Shown piece after piece: positions 17,695-26,678 of a stretch of 34,472 nt of DNA (its first letter is position 1; each line of letters starts with the position of its first letter). The notes beneath the pieces were generated by a model that searched no databases, was not told the DNA's origin, and worked only from the letters and a program-made list of their open reading frames with translations. The stretch comes from Methylophilaceae bacterium. GTDB taxonomy: Bacteria; Pseudomonadota; Gammaproteobacteria; Burkholderiales; Methylophilaceae. Made by a program: the position numbers and the translations under genes. Where the stretch lies: contig RFPI01000014.1 in NCBI GenBank assembly GCA_009926205.1, positions 1 through 34,472 on the forward strand, given 5' to 3'.

Positions 17695-18465
17695 TTATCC
17701 ACGCAATTTATATCCAGCTCTAAGCATCAATATGGTGATGATAGACAACACCAGCAAACTAAACACCACAATACTCAAGCTCAACCAAGGGGAAATATCC
17801 CCCACACCAAAAAATCCAAAACGGAATCCATCTATCATGTAAAAGAATGGATTCAAATGTGACACCTTTTGCCAAAAGGGTGGCAATGAATGTATGGAAT
17901 AAAACACGCCAGACAAGAAGGACAGAGGCATAATCACAAAGTTCTGGAAAGCGGCCATCTGGTCAAATTTCTCGGCCCACAAACCTGCAATAATACCGAA
18001 TGCGCCAAGCATTGCGCTGCCCAAAAATGCGAATGCCAAAATTATCCAAGGATGCTCTAAAGGTAAATCAATAAATAATGTCGATACCAGATAAATACAA
18101 AACCCAACACAAACTCCACGAATGATGGAGGCTGCCAAAAAGGCTAAGAAAAATTCCAAATATGAAATGGGGGTAATGAGTATAAAAATAATATTCCCCA
18201 TGACTTTGGATTGAATCAAACTGGATGAGCTATTAGCAAATGCATTCTGCAAAAGCGACATCATGATCAGACCAGGAATTAAGAAAACTGTGTAATCCAC
18301 TCCCGGATAAATCTCCACATGGCTTCCTAATACATGGGAAAAAATCAGCAGGTACAAAAGTGCAGTAATTACTGGAGCTGCGACGGTTTGGAAACTCACT
18401 TTCCAAAAACGTAGCAATTCTTTTTTAAACAGCGTCCAAGCGCCCACCATAGAAGGGGTAATCAT
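17695..18465 (-). CDS. ABC-2 type exporter permease (YadH-like)
   Basis: This is the membrane component of an ABC-2 family exporter, 256 residues with six predicted helices. It has the family region with a conserved Gly/Pro-rich loop (IMPLSFLSGVFYSIHSLPPFW) and the distal HLNPFFYMIDGFRFG. The substrate of YadGH-type exporters is unknown. Its start overlaps the ATPase gene by four bases, so the two form one transporter. In betaproteobacteria this pair often lies between mlaB and ibaG/murA. A role in envelope lipid or polysaccharide handling is only suggested by that context. Confidence 0.9.
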   Translation of the reverse strand: MITPSMVGAWTLFKKELLRFWKVSFQTVAAPVITALLYLLIFSHVLGSHVEIYPGVDYTVFLIPGLIMMSLLQNAFANSSSSLIQSKVMGNIIFILITPISYLEFFLAFLAASIIRGVCVGFCIYLVSTLFIDLPLEHPWIILAFAFLGSAMLGAFGIIAGLWAEKFDQMAAFQNFVIMPLSFLSGVFYSIHSLPPFWQKVSHLNPFFYMIDGFRFGFFGVGDISPWLSLSIVVFSLLVLSIITILMLRAGYKLRG

Positions 18466-19364
18466 GATGACTTACCTACCATTTCTACAAATACATCTTC
18501 CAAGTCAGGCTCAATCAGTCGCAAGTCCTCAAGCGCAATATCAGCTTGGCGCAAATTGACCAATACATGTTCTAAAGCAGAAACTTCATCCAACTTGAGC
18601 AAATAGCCTTCAGGATTTTTTTCTTTGAGCATGGGGATTAACGCAGCAGGTAATTCCCCAGAAAATTTCAATTGCAATAGTTTGCCGTGCATGGTGCGCA
18701 AGAGATTGGCGGTAGTATCTAATTTGATAATCTTGCCTTGTTTCAATAAGGCAACGCGCGAACATAATTCCTCAGCCTCTTCCAAATAGTGGGTGGTGAG
18801 AATAATAGTGTGTCCATCTGCATTTAAACGTCGGATAAATTCCCATAGCATATGGCGCAACTCTACGTCGACACCAGCAGTGGGCTCATCTAATACAATC
18901 ACCGGAGGTTTGTGCACCAATGCTTGAGCAATCAATGCGCGACGCTTCATGCCACCAGACAATTTACGCATATTAGTCCCGGCTTTATCACTGAGGCCGA
19001 GACCTTCTATTACTTCATCTATCCATACATCATTGTCTTTGCGTTTGCCGAAATAGCCCGCCTGAAAGCGCAACATCTCGCGCAAAGAAAAGAAGGGATC
19101 AAATACCAGCTCTTGCGGTACCACACCCAGTGAACGTCTCGCTTCACGATATTGTTTGATGACATCAAAGCCCATCACTTCAACACTGCCTTGTGATGGC
19201 CGCAGTAGGCCTGACAAGATATTGATCATGGTGGATTTGCCTGCCCCATTGGGACCAAGCAAAGCAAAAAATTCACCTTGCTCAATGCTCAAATCAACAC
19301 CATCCAGTGCTTGCAATGCACCGAAATGTTTAGAGACATCATGAAATTGGACGGCAGCTGGCAT
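18462..19364 (-). CDS. ABC transporter ATPase (YadG-like)
   Basis: This is the ATP-binding component paired with the permease downstream. Walker A is GPNGAGKST, the signature is LSGGMKRR, Walker B is VIVLDEPTAG, and the switch His lies in ILTTHYLEEAEELC. The 300-residue length includes a C-terminal domain ending DLEDVFVEMVG, typical of the DrrA/YadG branch of ABC-2 exporters. It follows mlaB by 26 nt, so it may be read from the mla promoter. It is distinct from MlaF, which is encoded separately at 21600. Confidence 0.93.
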   Translation of the reverse strand: MPAAVQFHDVSKHFGALQALDGVDLSIEQGEFFALLGPNGAGKSTMINILSGLLRPSQGSVEVMGFDVIKQYREARRSLGVVPQELVFDPFFSLREMLRFQAGYFGKRKDNDVWIDEVIEGLGLSDKAGTNMRKLSGGMKRRALIAQALVHKPPVIVLDEPTAGVDVELRHMLWEFIRRLNADGHTIILTTHYLEEAEELCSRVALLKQGKIIKLDTTANLLRTMHGKLLQLKFSGELPAALIPMLKEKNPEGYLLKLDEVSALEHVLVNLRQADIALEDLRLIEPDLEDVFVEMVGKSS

Positions 19365-19390
19365 AAAAATTGTTTTCCTGAGCTACCGAT

Positions 19391-19681
19391 TTAGGGCTTT
19401 TCGGGGATAAGTCCATCCACACCATAAAGCGATAATAAGCTACGCAAATTATCAGGTAACTTGATGAAGCTAAGATGGCAACCTGATGAGGTGGCGTTTC
19501 TCAGCAATTCAAACATAATGCTGACGGTGGCAGTATCAACATGCGTCACAGCTGAAAAATCAATAGCCAGTTGCGTACCTCGAGGCAAAGCAAGCGCCTC
19601 AGTACGCAACTCCAAAATACGCTTAATGGACATGTCACCATGCAATTTCCACAAGCCATCTAATTTTTCGATTTGTGCCAC
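19391..19681 (-). CDS. mlaB: MlaB, STAS-domain subunit of the Mla phospholipid transporter
   Basis: MlaB is a small cytoplasmic STAS-domain protein that binds MlaF and stabilises the MlaFEDB complex. The 96-residue protein shows the STAS pattern GTQLAIDFSAVTHVDTATVSIMFELLRNA, with the conserved Thr/Ser region. It is weakly conserved in sequence, as is usual, but the position after mlaC makes the call secure. It ends the canonical mlaFEDCB order. The yadGH-type genes continue on the same strand. Confidence 0.92.
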   Translation of the reverse strand: MAQIEKLDGLWKLHGDMSIKRILELRTEALALPRGTQLAIDFSAVTHVDTATVSIMFELLRNATSSGCHLSFIKLPDNLRSLLSLYGVDGLIPEKP

Positions 19682-19695
19682 CTAATTCCTCAGTA

Positions 19696-20313
19696 CTATT
19701 TTTTCGCTGTTACGTTTTCTTTGTTTTTGTCAGCAAGTTTTTGAATCAAACTATCCATACTTCCCTGACGGATTTCATTACCAAACTGGCTGCGATAGTT
19801 GGTGACCAAGCTGACACCCTCAATAGTGATGTCATACACTTTCCAACCGTCGTTGATAGCTTCTAGCGTGTAATCCACACCAATCGGTTGGCCACCAGGT
19901 TGCAAAATCAAAGTTTTGACTACAACTTGCTTATCATCTGGGTAGTCTTTCATTGGCTTATATTCGATCGTCTGGTTGCGATACTTAGACAACGCTGAAG
20001 CATAGGTATACAACATCAAGGTACGGAATTCTTTTTGGAAAGCATCTTGTTGTTCTTTGCTTGCCTTAGCAAAATTTTTGCCTAATACCAAGCGACAGAC
20101 ATGTTCAAAATTGAAATGTGGAAGAATTTTTTCCTCTGCAAGAGCAAATACTTTTTGTTGATCGCCAGACTGTATTTCTTTGTCTTTTTTGACAATAGCT
20201 AACACGTCATCTGCAATCGCCTTAACAAATGCGTCAGCAGCTACCGCAGCCCAAGCGCCTTGTGCCAACAGAGAAAACGTTGTGATTATTAAAAGCTGTC
20301 TAAACAATTTCAT
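19696..20313 (-). CDS. mlaC: MlaC, periplasmic phospholipid carrier
   Basis: MlaC shuttles phospholipid between the outer-membrane MlaA complex and inner-membrane MlaFEDB. The 205-residue protein has a Sec signal peptide (about residues 1-22, ending QGAWA). It has the Tol-Ttg2 family body, with segments FEHVCRLVLGKNF, LMLYTYASALSKY and YDITIEGVSLVTNYRSQF. Its ATG overlaps the mlaD stop by one base. No mlaA is in the window. Confidence 0.95.
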   Translation of the reverse strand: MKLFRQLLIITTFSLLAQGAWAAVAADAFVKAIADDVLAIVKKDKEIQSGDQQKVFALAEEKILPHFNFEHVCRLVLGKNFAKASKEQQDAFQKEFRTLMLYTYASALSKYRNQTIEYKPMKDYPDDKQVVVKTLILQPGGQPIGVDYTLEAINDGWKVYDITIEGVSLVTNYRSQFGNEIRQGSMDSLIQKLADKNKENVTAKK

Positions 20314-20795
20314 TATTCCACCGCCTTAGTATCAGTTTTATTTTCAGAAGCTTTGCTATACAAGAATTGGCTAATCAGTTTTTCCAATACCACTGCATCT
20401 TGTGTATGAGTGATTTTATCACCGTCCTTCAGGTTGGTTTCCTCACCGCCCACCTCAAGTCCTATATATTGCTCACCCAACAAACCTGCGGTGTAAATAT
20501 TGGCAAAGGTATCTCTGGAGAAAGTATAACGCTTATCCAACTTGAGACTGACCACGGCCTCATGGTTCTCATTGTCAAAATGGATACTATCCACACGACC
20601 AATGACAACACCAGCACTTTTCACAGGCGCTCTAGGTTTTAGACCGCCGATATTTTCGAAAGCAGCTGTTACCATGTAAGTGTCACCCAAGTTACTAGAG
20701 GTCAAGTTACCTACTTTGAGTGCAAGACCAAAAATGGCTGCTATCCCCAATGCAACGAATACCCCAACCCACAAATCTATCGTTGTTCTTTCCAT
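20313..20795 (-). CDS. mlaD: MlaD, MCE-domain subunit of the Mla transporter
   Basis: MlaD is anchored by one N-terminal helix (about residues 8-27, LWVGVFVALGIAAIFGLAL) and forms a hexameric MCE ring that channels lipid through the periplasm. The MCE domain shows the typical pattern AAFENIGGLKPRAPVKSAGVVIGRV and, later, IYTAGLLGEQYIGLEVGG. The length is 160 residues. The C-terminal region (about 135-152) contains a hydrophobic helix, as in E. coli MlaD. It lies 19 nt after mlaE. Confidence 0.96.
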   Translation of the reverse strand: MERTTIDLWVGVFVALGIAAIFGLALKVGNLTSSNLGDTYMVTAAFENIGGLKPRAPVKSAGVVIGRVDSIHFDNENHEAVVSLKLDKRYTFSRDTFANIYTAGLLGEQYIGLEVGGEETNLKDGDKITHTQDAVVLEKLISQFLYSKASENKTDTKAVE

Positions 20796-20814
20796 CGTTC
20801 CCTCACATACACGC

Positions 20815-21603
20815 TTAAACGTTAATCATAAATGAAGTTAAAACAAAATCTAAACCCAATACTGCCAATGACGAATACACGACAGTACGAGTAGTTGCGC
20901 GGCTAACCCCCTCGGCAGTAGGGGGTGCGTCATAACCCTCAAACAAAGCAATCATGGTACATACCACACCAAACACTACACTTTTAATCACGCCATTAAT
21001 AATGTCTTCTTGGAAATCGACATTGGCCTGCATCTGCGACCAAAACGCGCCACTATCCACACCAATCACAGGCACCGCAACAAAATAGCCGCCCAAAATA
21101 CCTATCATAGAGAACAGTACCGCCAAGATAGGCATGGAAATCGTCCCCGCCCAAAATCTCGGGGCCAACACTCGTCCGATCGGACTGACCGCCATCATTT
21201 CCATCGCTGATAATTGCTCGGTAGCACGCATCAAACCAATCTCTGCGGTAATGGCTGTTCCCGCGCGACCAGCAAATAGCAAGGCTGTCACTACTGGACC
21301 CAATTCTCGTACTAGCGATAGCGCCACCAACACCCCTATCGCTTCGGAAGAGCCATACTTTTGTAAAGTGTTATAACCTTGCAGACCTAACACCATGCCT
21401 ACGAAAAATGCCGAAACAATCACAATCAATAAAGAGAGTACGCCTGTCGCAAACACTTCTTTAATAATTAGGCGCGGACGCTTAATACTCTCCAGCAAAT
21501 ATAAAGCCACATAAAAGAATAATCGACCTCCGGCACCCAGGTGCCAGATTCCGTTAATCATGCGATGACCAATAGCCTGAAAAAAGTGATTCATGCGTCT
21601 CAT
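20815..21603 (-). CDS. mlaE: MlaE, permease subunit of the Mla transporter
   Basis: MlaE is the inner-membrane permease of the MlaFEDB lipid ABC transporter. The 262-residue protein has the MlaE-family interfacial N-terminal helix and the core LVRELGPVVTALLFAGRAGTAITAEIG. Next is the conserved EQLSAMEMMAVSPIGRVLAPR coupling segment. Several transmembrane helices follow, with a Gly-rich C-terminal region. Its ATG overlaps the mlaF stop by four bases (ATGA). Confidence 0.97.
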   Translation of the reverse strand: MRRMNHFFQAIGHRMINGIWHLGAGGRLFFYVALYLLESIKRPRLIIKEVFATGVLSLLIVIVSAFFVGMVLGLQGYNTLQKYGSSEAIGVLVALSLVRELGPVVTALLFAGRAGTAITAEIGLMRATEQLSAMEMMAVSPIGRVLAPRFWAGTISMPILAVLFSMIGILGGYFVAVPVIGVDSGAFWSQMQANVDFQEDIINGVIKSVVFGVVCTMIALFEGYDAPPTAEGVSRATTRTVVYSSLAVLGLDFVLTSFMINV

Positions 21604-22406
21604 AGTGCCGGCACTCGTAACATTTCTTGTCGGTAATCTCCTGCTGGGTAGTGGAACGGCACAGGGCCATCCATTTCACCATGCACGAACTGATGCACAA
21701 ATGGCATCTTAGATTTTTTCAATTGATCCGGCGTACCTTCTGCCACCACAACGCCTTCCGAGACAAAATAGATATAGTCTGCAAATAAAAACGTTTCATG
21801 CACATCATGGGTTACCACAATCGAAGTTGCGCCCAGCGCATCATTCAAACTACGTATCAAATTACACACCACACCCATCGATATCGGATCCAAGCCGGCA
21901 AAAGGCTCATCGTACATAATAATTGAAGGATCTAATGCCACGGCACGGGCTAGCGCAACGCGTCGTGCCATCCCACCGGACAACTCTGCTGGCATCAAGT
22001 GATAAGCACCACGCAGACCGACTGCATTGAGCTTTAGCATGACAAAGTCACGAATCATGGATTCTGGCAAATTGGTATGTTCGCGTAAGGGGAAAGCGAC
22101 ATTTTCATACACGGACAAATCGGTAAAAAGCGCGCCAAACTGGAACAACATGCCCATTTTGCGACGGATTTGATAAAGCTTTTCACGGCTTTGTTGGTGG
22201 ACGATTTCGCCGTCGACCAGCACCTCTCCCTTGGTTGGCACCAACTGCCCGCCTATCAGGCGCAGCAAAGTGGTTTTGCCGCTACCACTGCCGCCCATAA
22301 TGGCCACCACTTTGCCTCGTGGGAACACCATATTGATGCCCTTGTGTAGCAAGCGGTTTTTATAACCAAAAGAAAGATTGTTAATCTCTACGAGATTGTC
22401 AGCCAT
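21600..22406 (-). CDS. mlaF: MlaF, ATPase subunit of the Mla transporter
   Basis: MlaF hydrolyses ATP to power phospholipid movement by MlaFEDB. Walker A is GGSGSGKTT, the signature is LSGGMARR, Walker B is IIMYDEPFAGLD, and the H-loop lies in VVTHDVHE. The best start is the ATG at 22406 (MADNLVEINNLSF, 268 residues). The frame could also begin at a TTG at 22415. No strong ribosome site is visible for either. It heads the mlaFEDCB operon. Confidence 0.96.
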   Translation of the reverse strand: MADNLVEINNLSFGYKNRLLHKGINMVFPRGKVVAIMGGSGSGKTTLLRLIGGQLVPTKGEVLVDGEIVHQQSREKLYQIRRKMGMLFQFGALFTDLSVYENVAFPLREHTNLPESMIRDFVMLKLNAVGLRGAYHLMPAELSGGMARRVALARAVALDPSIIMYDEPFAGLDPISMGVVCNLIRSLNDALGATSIVVTHDVHETFLFADYIYFVSEGVVVAEGTPDQLKKSKMPFVHQFVHGEMDGPVPFHYPAGDYRQEMLRVPAL

Positions 22407-22447
22407 AGCATTCAAAGTATCGGTGAGTAATAGTTAGCTATTTTAAA

Positions 22448-22473
22448 GCAAAACCCTGCTTAGAGTAAGGCAG
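22448..22473 (-). terminator. Probable terminator after the pseudopilin-like gene
   Basis: On the minus strand CTGCCTTA-CTC-TAAGCAG (22456-22473) forms a 7-bp stem with one bulged C and a 3-nt loop. It is followed by GGG and then TTTTGCTTT. It lies about 40 nt after the stop of the pseudopilin-like gene and before mlaF. The T-tract is imperfect, so this is moderate evidence. Confidence 0.45.
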
Positions 22474-22512
22474 AAAAATCACATTTCCGCCCCTTGCTGA
22501 CATGCTGTTATG

Positions 22513-23157
22513 CTAAAAACCCATACAGACAGTATATTTGCTTGTGTCCAATATATTGGGCGAATTGCCAACCGATGTGACCGCCTCTGCCGCCGTCAAA
22601 CCCGTCACATTCTCTGCTGCCATCATATTGCCGCTTGCGGTATTGCCGTTATCTAACATGGTCTCTAGTTGTTTGACAAACTTACCCAATATATTTTGCG
22701 AGCAGATTGCCATCGAGCCGGTCATCCCTGAGATTGTATTTTCAGGCTTGGATTGCACACCCAATCGACCTCCTTCCGCATTGGTGGGCAAATAAGTTGC
22801 CTCTCCAAGCACAGTAGATCCGTTAGCCAATCCAGATTTACGCAAATGCTGCCAAAGCGTATAACTCTCGGCAGTTTGAGGTGGGTTCAGCCATACTCCA
22901 TCAATTTGGCCATCGCCGTTTCCATTGTTATCTGCGCCCACATGACCAATGGCGGCGATATCATCTCCGGGCAAAGCATGAAACTTGTCTTGGTAGGAAA
23001 ACAACTGCATTTGGATATTGCGAAAATCATTGGCCAGATTTTTTACTTTGGCGCTACTGATCAGCTCTTGACCCTTTAATACGCCACCCAATAAAAGACC
23101 AATAATGACTAGCACGATAGCTAGTTCAATCAGAGTAAAACCAGATTGGTGTCTCAT
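22513..23157 (-). CDS. Type II secretion/type IV pilus-like pseudopilin (prepilin-type N-terminus)
   Basis: The protein starts MRHQSG, then FTLIELAIVLVIIGLLLGG, a classic class III prepilin leader. Cleavage is expected after Gly6, with the conserved Glu at mature position 5. The 214-residue body continues with an amphipathic helix (LISSAKVKNLANDFRNIQMQ), ALPGDD, and a Gly/Asn/Asp-rich loop at residues 76-87 (DNNGNGDGQIDG) that resembles a calcium loop. Cys152 and Cys211 could form a disulfide. The ribosome site AAGGAGA is strong. No pilus or secretion gene is adjacent, and terminators flank it on both sides, so it is a lone unit. The substrate or assembly system is unknown. Confidence 0.85.
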   Translation of the reverse strand: MRHQSGFTLIELAIVLVIIGLLLGGVLKGQELISSAKVKNLANDFRNIQMQLFSYQDKFHALPGDDIAAIGHVGADNNGNGDGQIDGVWLNPPQTAESYTLWQHLRKSGLANGSTVLGEATYLPTNAEGGRLGVQSKPENTISGMTGSMAICSQNILGKFVKQLETMLDNGNTASGNMMAAENVTGLTAAEAVTSVGNSPNILDTSKYTVCMGF

Positions 23158-23299
23158 GATACTGTCTCCTTTAAATGAATAGAAAAGACAGCGTAAATAA
23201 AGCGAATTAATTATGCAAGATATTGTTTTAAATGATTTTTTTAATTTTTACTAGGGTAATATTTTTGCTATTTTTACCAAATTTTTTGGGGCTCAATAT

Positions 23300-23351
23300 A
23301 AAAAATTGAGTGAAAGGTCCATGTGTTATTGGCATGGACGCAATCACTCAA
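23300..23351 (-). terminator. Two-tier intrinsic terminator after ccsB
   Basis: On the minus strand TTGAGTG (23345-23351) pairs with CACTCAA (23306-23312), and inside it GTCCATG (23333-23339) pairs with CATGGAC (23317-23323). The outer stem is followed at once by TTTTTT (23300-23305). This ends the ccsB transcript about 40 nt after its stop. The AT-rich stretch 23158-23299 beyond it must hold the promoter of the pseudopilin-like gene, but no clear -35/-10 pair is visible there. Confidence 0.7.
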
Positions 23352-23387
23352 CACATAGCGATGACCAGTCAGATGGTCGAGCGCGGG

Positions 23388-24527
23388 CTATAAGGTCCCG
23401 TAAGAATGTAGCCCTGACAGGAACATATTCACGCCCAAAAAGGCGAAAGAGGTCACGATCAGGCCAATCAGCGCCCACCATGCCAATAAATTGCCACGCA
23501 AGCCTTTGACCAAGCGCAAATGCAACCAAGCTGCGTAATTCAGCCATACGATCAAGGCCCAAGTTTCTTTCGCATCCCAAGACCAATAGCTTCCCCATGC
23601 TTCAGCCGCCCACATCGCGCCTAGTATGGTGGCGATGGTAAAGAAGATAAAACCTACAGAAATAGAGCGATACATCAAATCGTCTAACAGGGCTTTTGCA
23701 GGCAATAATTTTTGCCCCCAGCCACGATCTACTAGCAAATAAGCCGCTGCTACCATAGCGGCTAAAGAGAAGGCGCCATAACCAATAAAGTTGGCAGGCA
23801 CATGAATCTTCATCCAATAGGATTGCAAAGCGGGGACCAAAGGCTGAATGGTATTGGCCTGACGATCAAAGGTATACCAAAGTATAAAACCGACCGCGGC
23901 ACTCACCACCAACATCACCAAACCACCCAACTGACGCGTTTGATAGCGAGCCTCATAGTACAAATACATCATGGAGGTAATCAGACAGAAAAGAATAAAT
24001 ACTTCATACAGGTTGCTTAGCGGAATATGTCCGATATCAGGTGCAATCAAATATGACTCGTACCAACGCACCATCAAGCCGGTCAGTCCCATCACTACCG
24101 CAGACCAAGTCAGGAAAGTGGCCAATTTCCCAGTAAACGCTGATTTGCGGAACAGTGCCAACCAGTAAATCAATGTCGCCAAGATCAGCAATACATTCAT
24201 CCACATCACCGCGGATTGGCTCGAGATGAGGAATTTGAGTAAGAATTTTTGCTGCATCAAACTCAAATCACCCGCATACAAAGCAATCGCACTCAAACTC
24301 AGCGCTGCAACACCCGCAATCAAGCTGCGGATAGGCGACCAAAACCAGCCCAATAAACTAAAGCCCACCACAGAAGAGGCCAAAAAGAATACCTCATAGC
24401 CATCCATCAAGGATTGATAATTAGCATATACGCCTGCAGCACCTAGCAATAGCAAAATACTGAATAACCAATCGGTCCAATCGCGTGCTTGCCAAAAATG
24501 CTTACGCCTAACATTGCTTGATTGCAT
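23388..24527 (-). CDS. ccsB: Cytochrome c biogenesis protein CcsB/CcsA (haem handling, system II)
   Basis: This is the WWD-domain partner of ResB in the system II cytochrome c synthetase, which moves haem across the membrane and attaches it to CXXCH motifs. The 379-residue polytopic protein carries the haem-binding WWD segment WGSYWSWDAKETWAL (about residues 312-326). Conserved flanking histidines occur in the neighbouring helices (for example KIHVPANFIGYGAF). It lies 12 nt after resB. Likely clients in this window are cytochrome c1 and cytochrome c4. It is named CcsB or CcsA depending on the database. Confidence 0.95.
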   Translation of the reverse strand: MQSSNVRRKHFWQARDWTDWLFSILLLLGAAGVYANYQSLMDGYEVFFLASSVVGFSLLGWFWSPIRSLIAGVAALSLSAIALYAGDLSLMQQKFLLKFLISSQSAVMWMNVLLILATLIYWLALFRKSAFTGKLATFLTWSAVVMGLTGLMVRWYESYLIAPDIGHIPLSNLYEVFILFCLITSMMYLYYEARYQTRQLGGLVMLVVSAAVGFILWYTFDRQANTIQPLVPALQSYWMKIHVPANFIGYGAFSLAAMVAAAYLLVDRGWGQKLLPAKALLDDLMYRSISVGFIFFTIATILGAMWAAEAWGSYWSWDAKETWALIVWLNYAAWLHLRLVKGLRGNLLAWWALIGLIVTSFAFLGVNMFLSGLHSYGTL

Positions 24528-24539
24528 GCTTACTCTCCA

Positions 24540-26501
24540 TTATTTTTCTGACCGCAACGCAAGCTTACAACGTTGCAGCAGTTGCTCATAATCTTGATCA
24601 AAATCGTGATTCTTACGGTTGGCACTCATCGCCAATAATACTTGTTTGGCATCTGCTTTAAACAGCAACCAAACCCGTCGTTCACGAATATACATCATGG
24701 CAAAAATCCCCATCACCAACAAGATAGAACCCAAATATACTAAGTTTTTTCCTGGTGAGCGGGTCAATTGCAAACCGCTTGCCTCATGATGTTCATAGTT
24801 GGTCAGCGATAAGTAGAAAGGGGTTCCATAAAAAAATAAATCGCTGATGGAATTCAGGCTGTCTAACAAGAATTTATCCTCTAGGCTCTTATTCGCTTGC
24901 ACCTCCGGATGTTGTTGTAATGCCATCTGATAAGCTTCTTGTGCCGCCACATTGATAATTTTGATATAGGTCTTAGCCACTTGCTCACGCTGTGCTTCTG
25001 GTACTGAGGACTCAATCAAACGCGCAACACTGCTATAACCACCTTGAGTAAATTGCTTCAGCAACTGTACTACACTAGACTCAAATTTTTGTGTCGTCTG
25101 TGCATCGCGATGCGCTTCAGGCAATAGTCGAGATACTAAGCGATGGGCAATCTGTTCATGCTGGCGCTCATCAAATAAAGCTGCACGCAACAGCATAAAA
25201 CTATTCAATGTCATATTCTCATCCGCGGGTATACGCAGATATTTATATTCTTCTTGTGCCGTGGCACGCATACCAGAGACAAAATAAAACTGACCATCCA
25301 AATTCAGCGGCTGCATGTAATTCAAGTATTCTTTGGCCTGACCGGCACTATCGCGCACTTTGAAAATCATGCTTGGGCCAACGTTGCGCGGCTTAGCTTT
25401 GATGTCTTTGCTCAAATTCAACACATTGAATTTTTTAAAGTCATCAAACTCGATTTGTAAAGCTCCCTGTCCTTCGCCAACTTGCGTTTGCTGAAAAATT
25501 TTCCCTGCCAGCTTGACGGGTTGATTGCGTGCGCCAGTTAAATCCCAAGCGTTCAACTGCAAGTCAGTACCGCCATCCTGAAAGTCGGACTGATAAATCG
25601 TGATGCCTTTATAAGTCAGTGGATGGTTGACCTTGATGGTTTGTTTCAGTGGTTGTTTTAATTCGGGGTCCATAATCACCAAATCACTCTCGAACGACTT
25701 GGGCTGGCCGGTGGGGTAGTGCTCGATACGGAAATCTTCGAGGGCTAAAGTGAAAGGTAATTGTTGCACCATATAGCCATCGCGTACCCGCTCAAAAGCA
25801 ACATCAGCACGACTGCCCTCAGGTAAGGTCAGATTGGCGCGGAAAGATAAGTTGCGTACTGACAATTTACTTTTTTCGGACACTTGGCTGACAGGAATAT
25901 CGCGTGTTTCAACGACTTTGTCGCCCAATAATTCTTGAATTTTGAGTGGCACATTGCCATCCATCAAACCACCAATACAAATGATGATAATCGCCACATG
26001 CGTAAATATATAACCCAGCTTTTGATAATTACCCGTCTTGGCTGCCAACATCACACTGCCGTCGGCGTGGGTTTCCTGACGCCAACGATAGTCATGCTGT
26101 TGTAAAACATCGCTTAACTTTGCCTGCGCTTGCGCAGTTGAAATAGAGTAGGCGAGACTTTTTTGGTGGGTAAATTGGCGTAGCGACTTTTCATTCAAGT
26201 GCTCACGGTACTGGCGCATATCTTTCAAAATTTGTGGTGTTTGGCGATACACACACAGACTGGTAGAAGTCACCAAGAAAAGCAAAATCAACAAGAACCA
26301 TGCACTATGATAAATATCGTACATGCCTAGCATTTTGAAGAAATCAAACCAGTAAGGGCCAAACTGAATCAGGTAATTGTTATAAGGCTCATTCTGCTTT
26401 AATACCGTACCGATGATAGAGGCAATACTCACCACCGTCAGAACACTGACGGCAAATCGCATTGAGCTCAATAACTCATACAGTTTTTTAGAGAAATACA
26501 T
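24540..26501 (-). CDS. resB: Cytochrome c biogenesis protein ResB (Ccs1)
   Basis: ResB/Ccs1 binds apocytochrome and works with CcsB in system II maturation. The 653-residue protein has three N-terminal membrane helices (about residues 15-35, 65-85 and 165-185). A large periplasmic domain (about 190-585) follows, with the conserved KVNHPLTYKGITIYQSDFQDGG. A last helix is LVYLGSILLVMGIFAMMYI. The length is normal for betaproteobacteria. It is encoded between cytochrome c4 and ccsB on the same strand, a common order in the class. Confidence 0.95.
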   Translation of the reverse strand: MYFSKKLYELLSSMRFAVSVLTVVSIASIIGTVLKQNEPYNNYLIQFGPYWFDFFKMLGMYDIYHSAWFLLILLFLVTSTSLCVYRQTPQILKDMRQYREHLNEKSLRQFTHQKSLAYSISTAQAQAKLSDVLQQHDYRWRQETHADGSVMLAAKTGNYQKLGYIFTHVAIIIICIGGLMDGNVPLKIQELLGDKVVETRDIPVSQVSEKSKLSVRNLSFRANLTLPEGSRADVAFERVRDGYMVQQLPFTLALEDFRIEHYPTGQPKSFESDLVIMDPELKQPLKQTIKVNHPLTYKGITIYQSDFQDGGTDLQLNAWDLTGARNQPVKLAGKIFQQTQVGEGQGALQIEFDDFKKFNVLNLSKDIKAKPRNVGPSMIFKVRDSAGQAKEYLNYMQPLNLDGQFYFVSGMRATAQEEYKYLRIPADENMTLNSFMLLRAALFDERQHEQIAHRLVSRLLPEAHRDAQTTQKFESSVVQLLKQFTQGGYSSVARLIESSVPEAQREQVAKTYIKIINVAAQEAYQMALQQHPEVQANKSLEDKFLLDSLNSISDLFFYGTPFYLSLTNYEHHEASGLQLTRSPGKNLVYLGSILLVMGIFAMMYIRERRVWLLFKADAKQVLLAMSANRKNHDFDQDYEQLLQRCKLALRSEK

Positions 26502-26631
26502 TCAGTTTTACCATCTTAGCATTCGAAAATTCAGCGCCGAACAAACACAAGTCGGGCGTTAGAAAGAGAAACGACTATTCATTTATATTCCATGTAGCCT
26601 GGTTAGAAAAGGTCGACGTGGGATTAGTTTC

Positions 26632-26660
26632 AAAAAATAAAGGGTGACCGAAGTCACCCT
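26632..26660 (-). terminator. Intrinsic terminator after cytochrome c4
   Basis: On the minus strand AGGGTGAC-TTCG-GTCACCCT is a perfect 8-bp stem closed by a stable UUCG tetraloop, followed by TTATTTTTTG. It lies about 19 nt after the cytochrome c4 stop. It separates that gene from resB, which must therefore have its own promoter in 26502-26631 or depend on readthrough. Confidence 0.93.
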
Positions 26661-26678
26661 AAGAATTGCTGCGATGGA

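Noticed and set aside
23292-23310. CTCAAT/ATTGAG hairpin in the pseudopilin-like gene's upstream region
   Set aside because: It is AT-rich, and the right arm is better explained as part of the two-tier ccsB terminator. No T-tract follows it.
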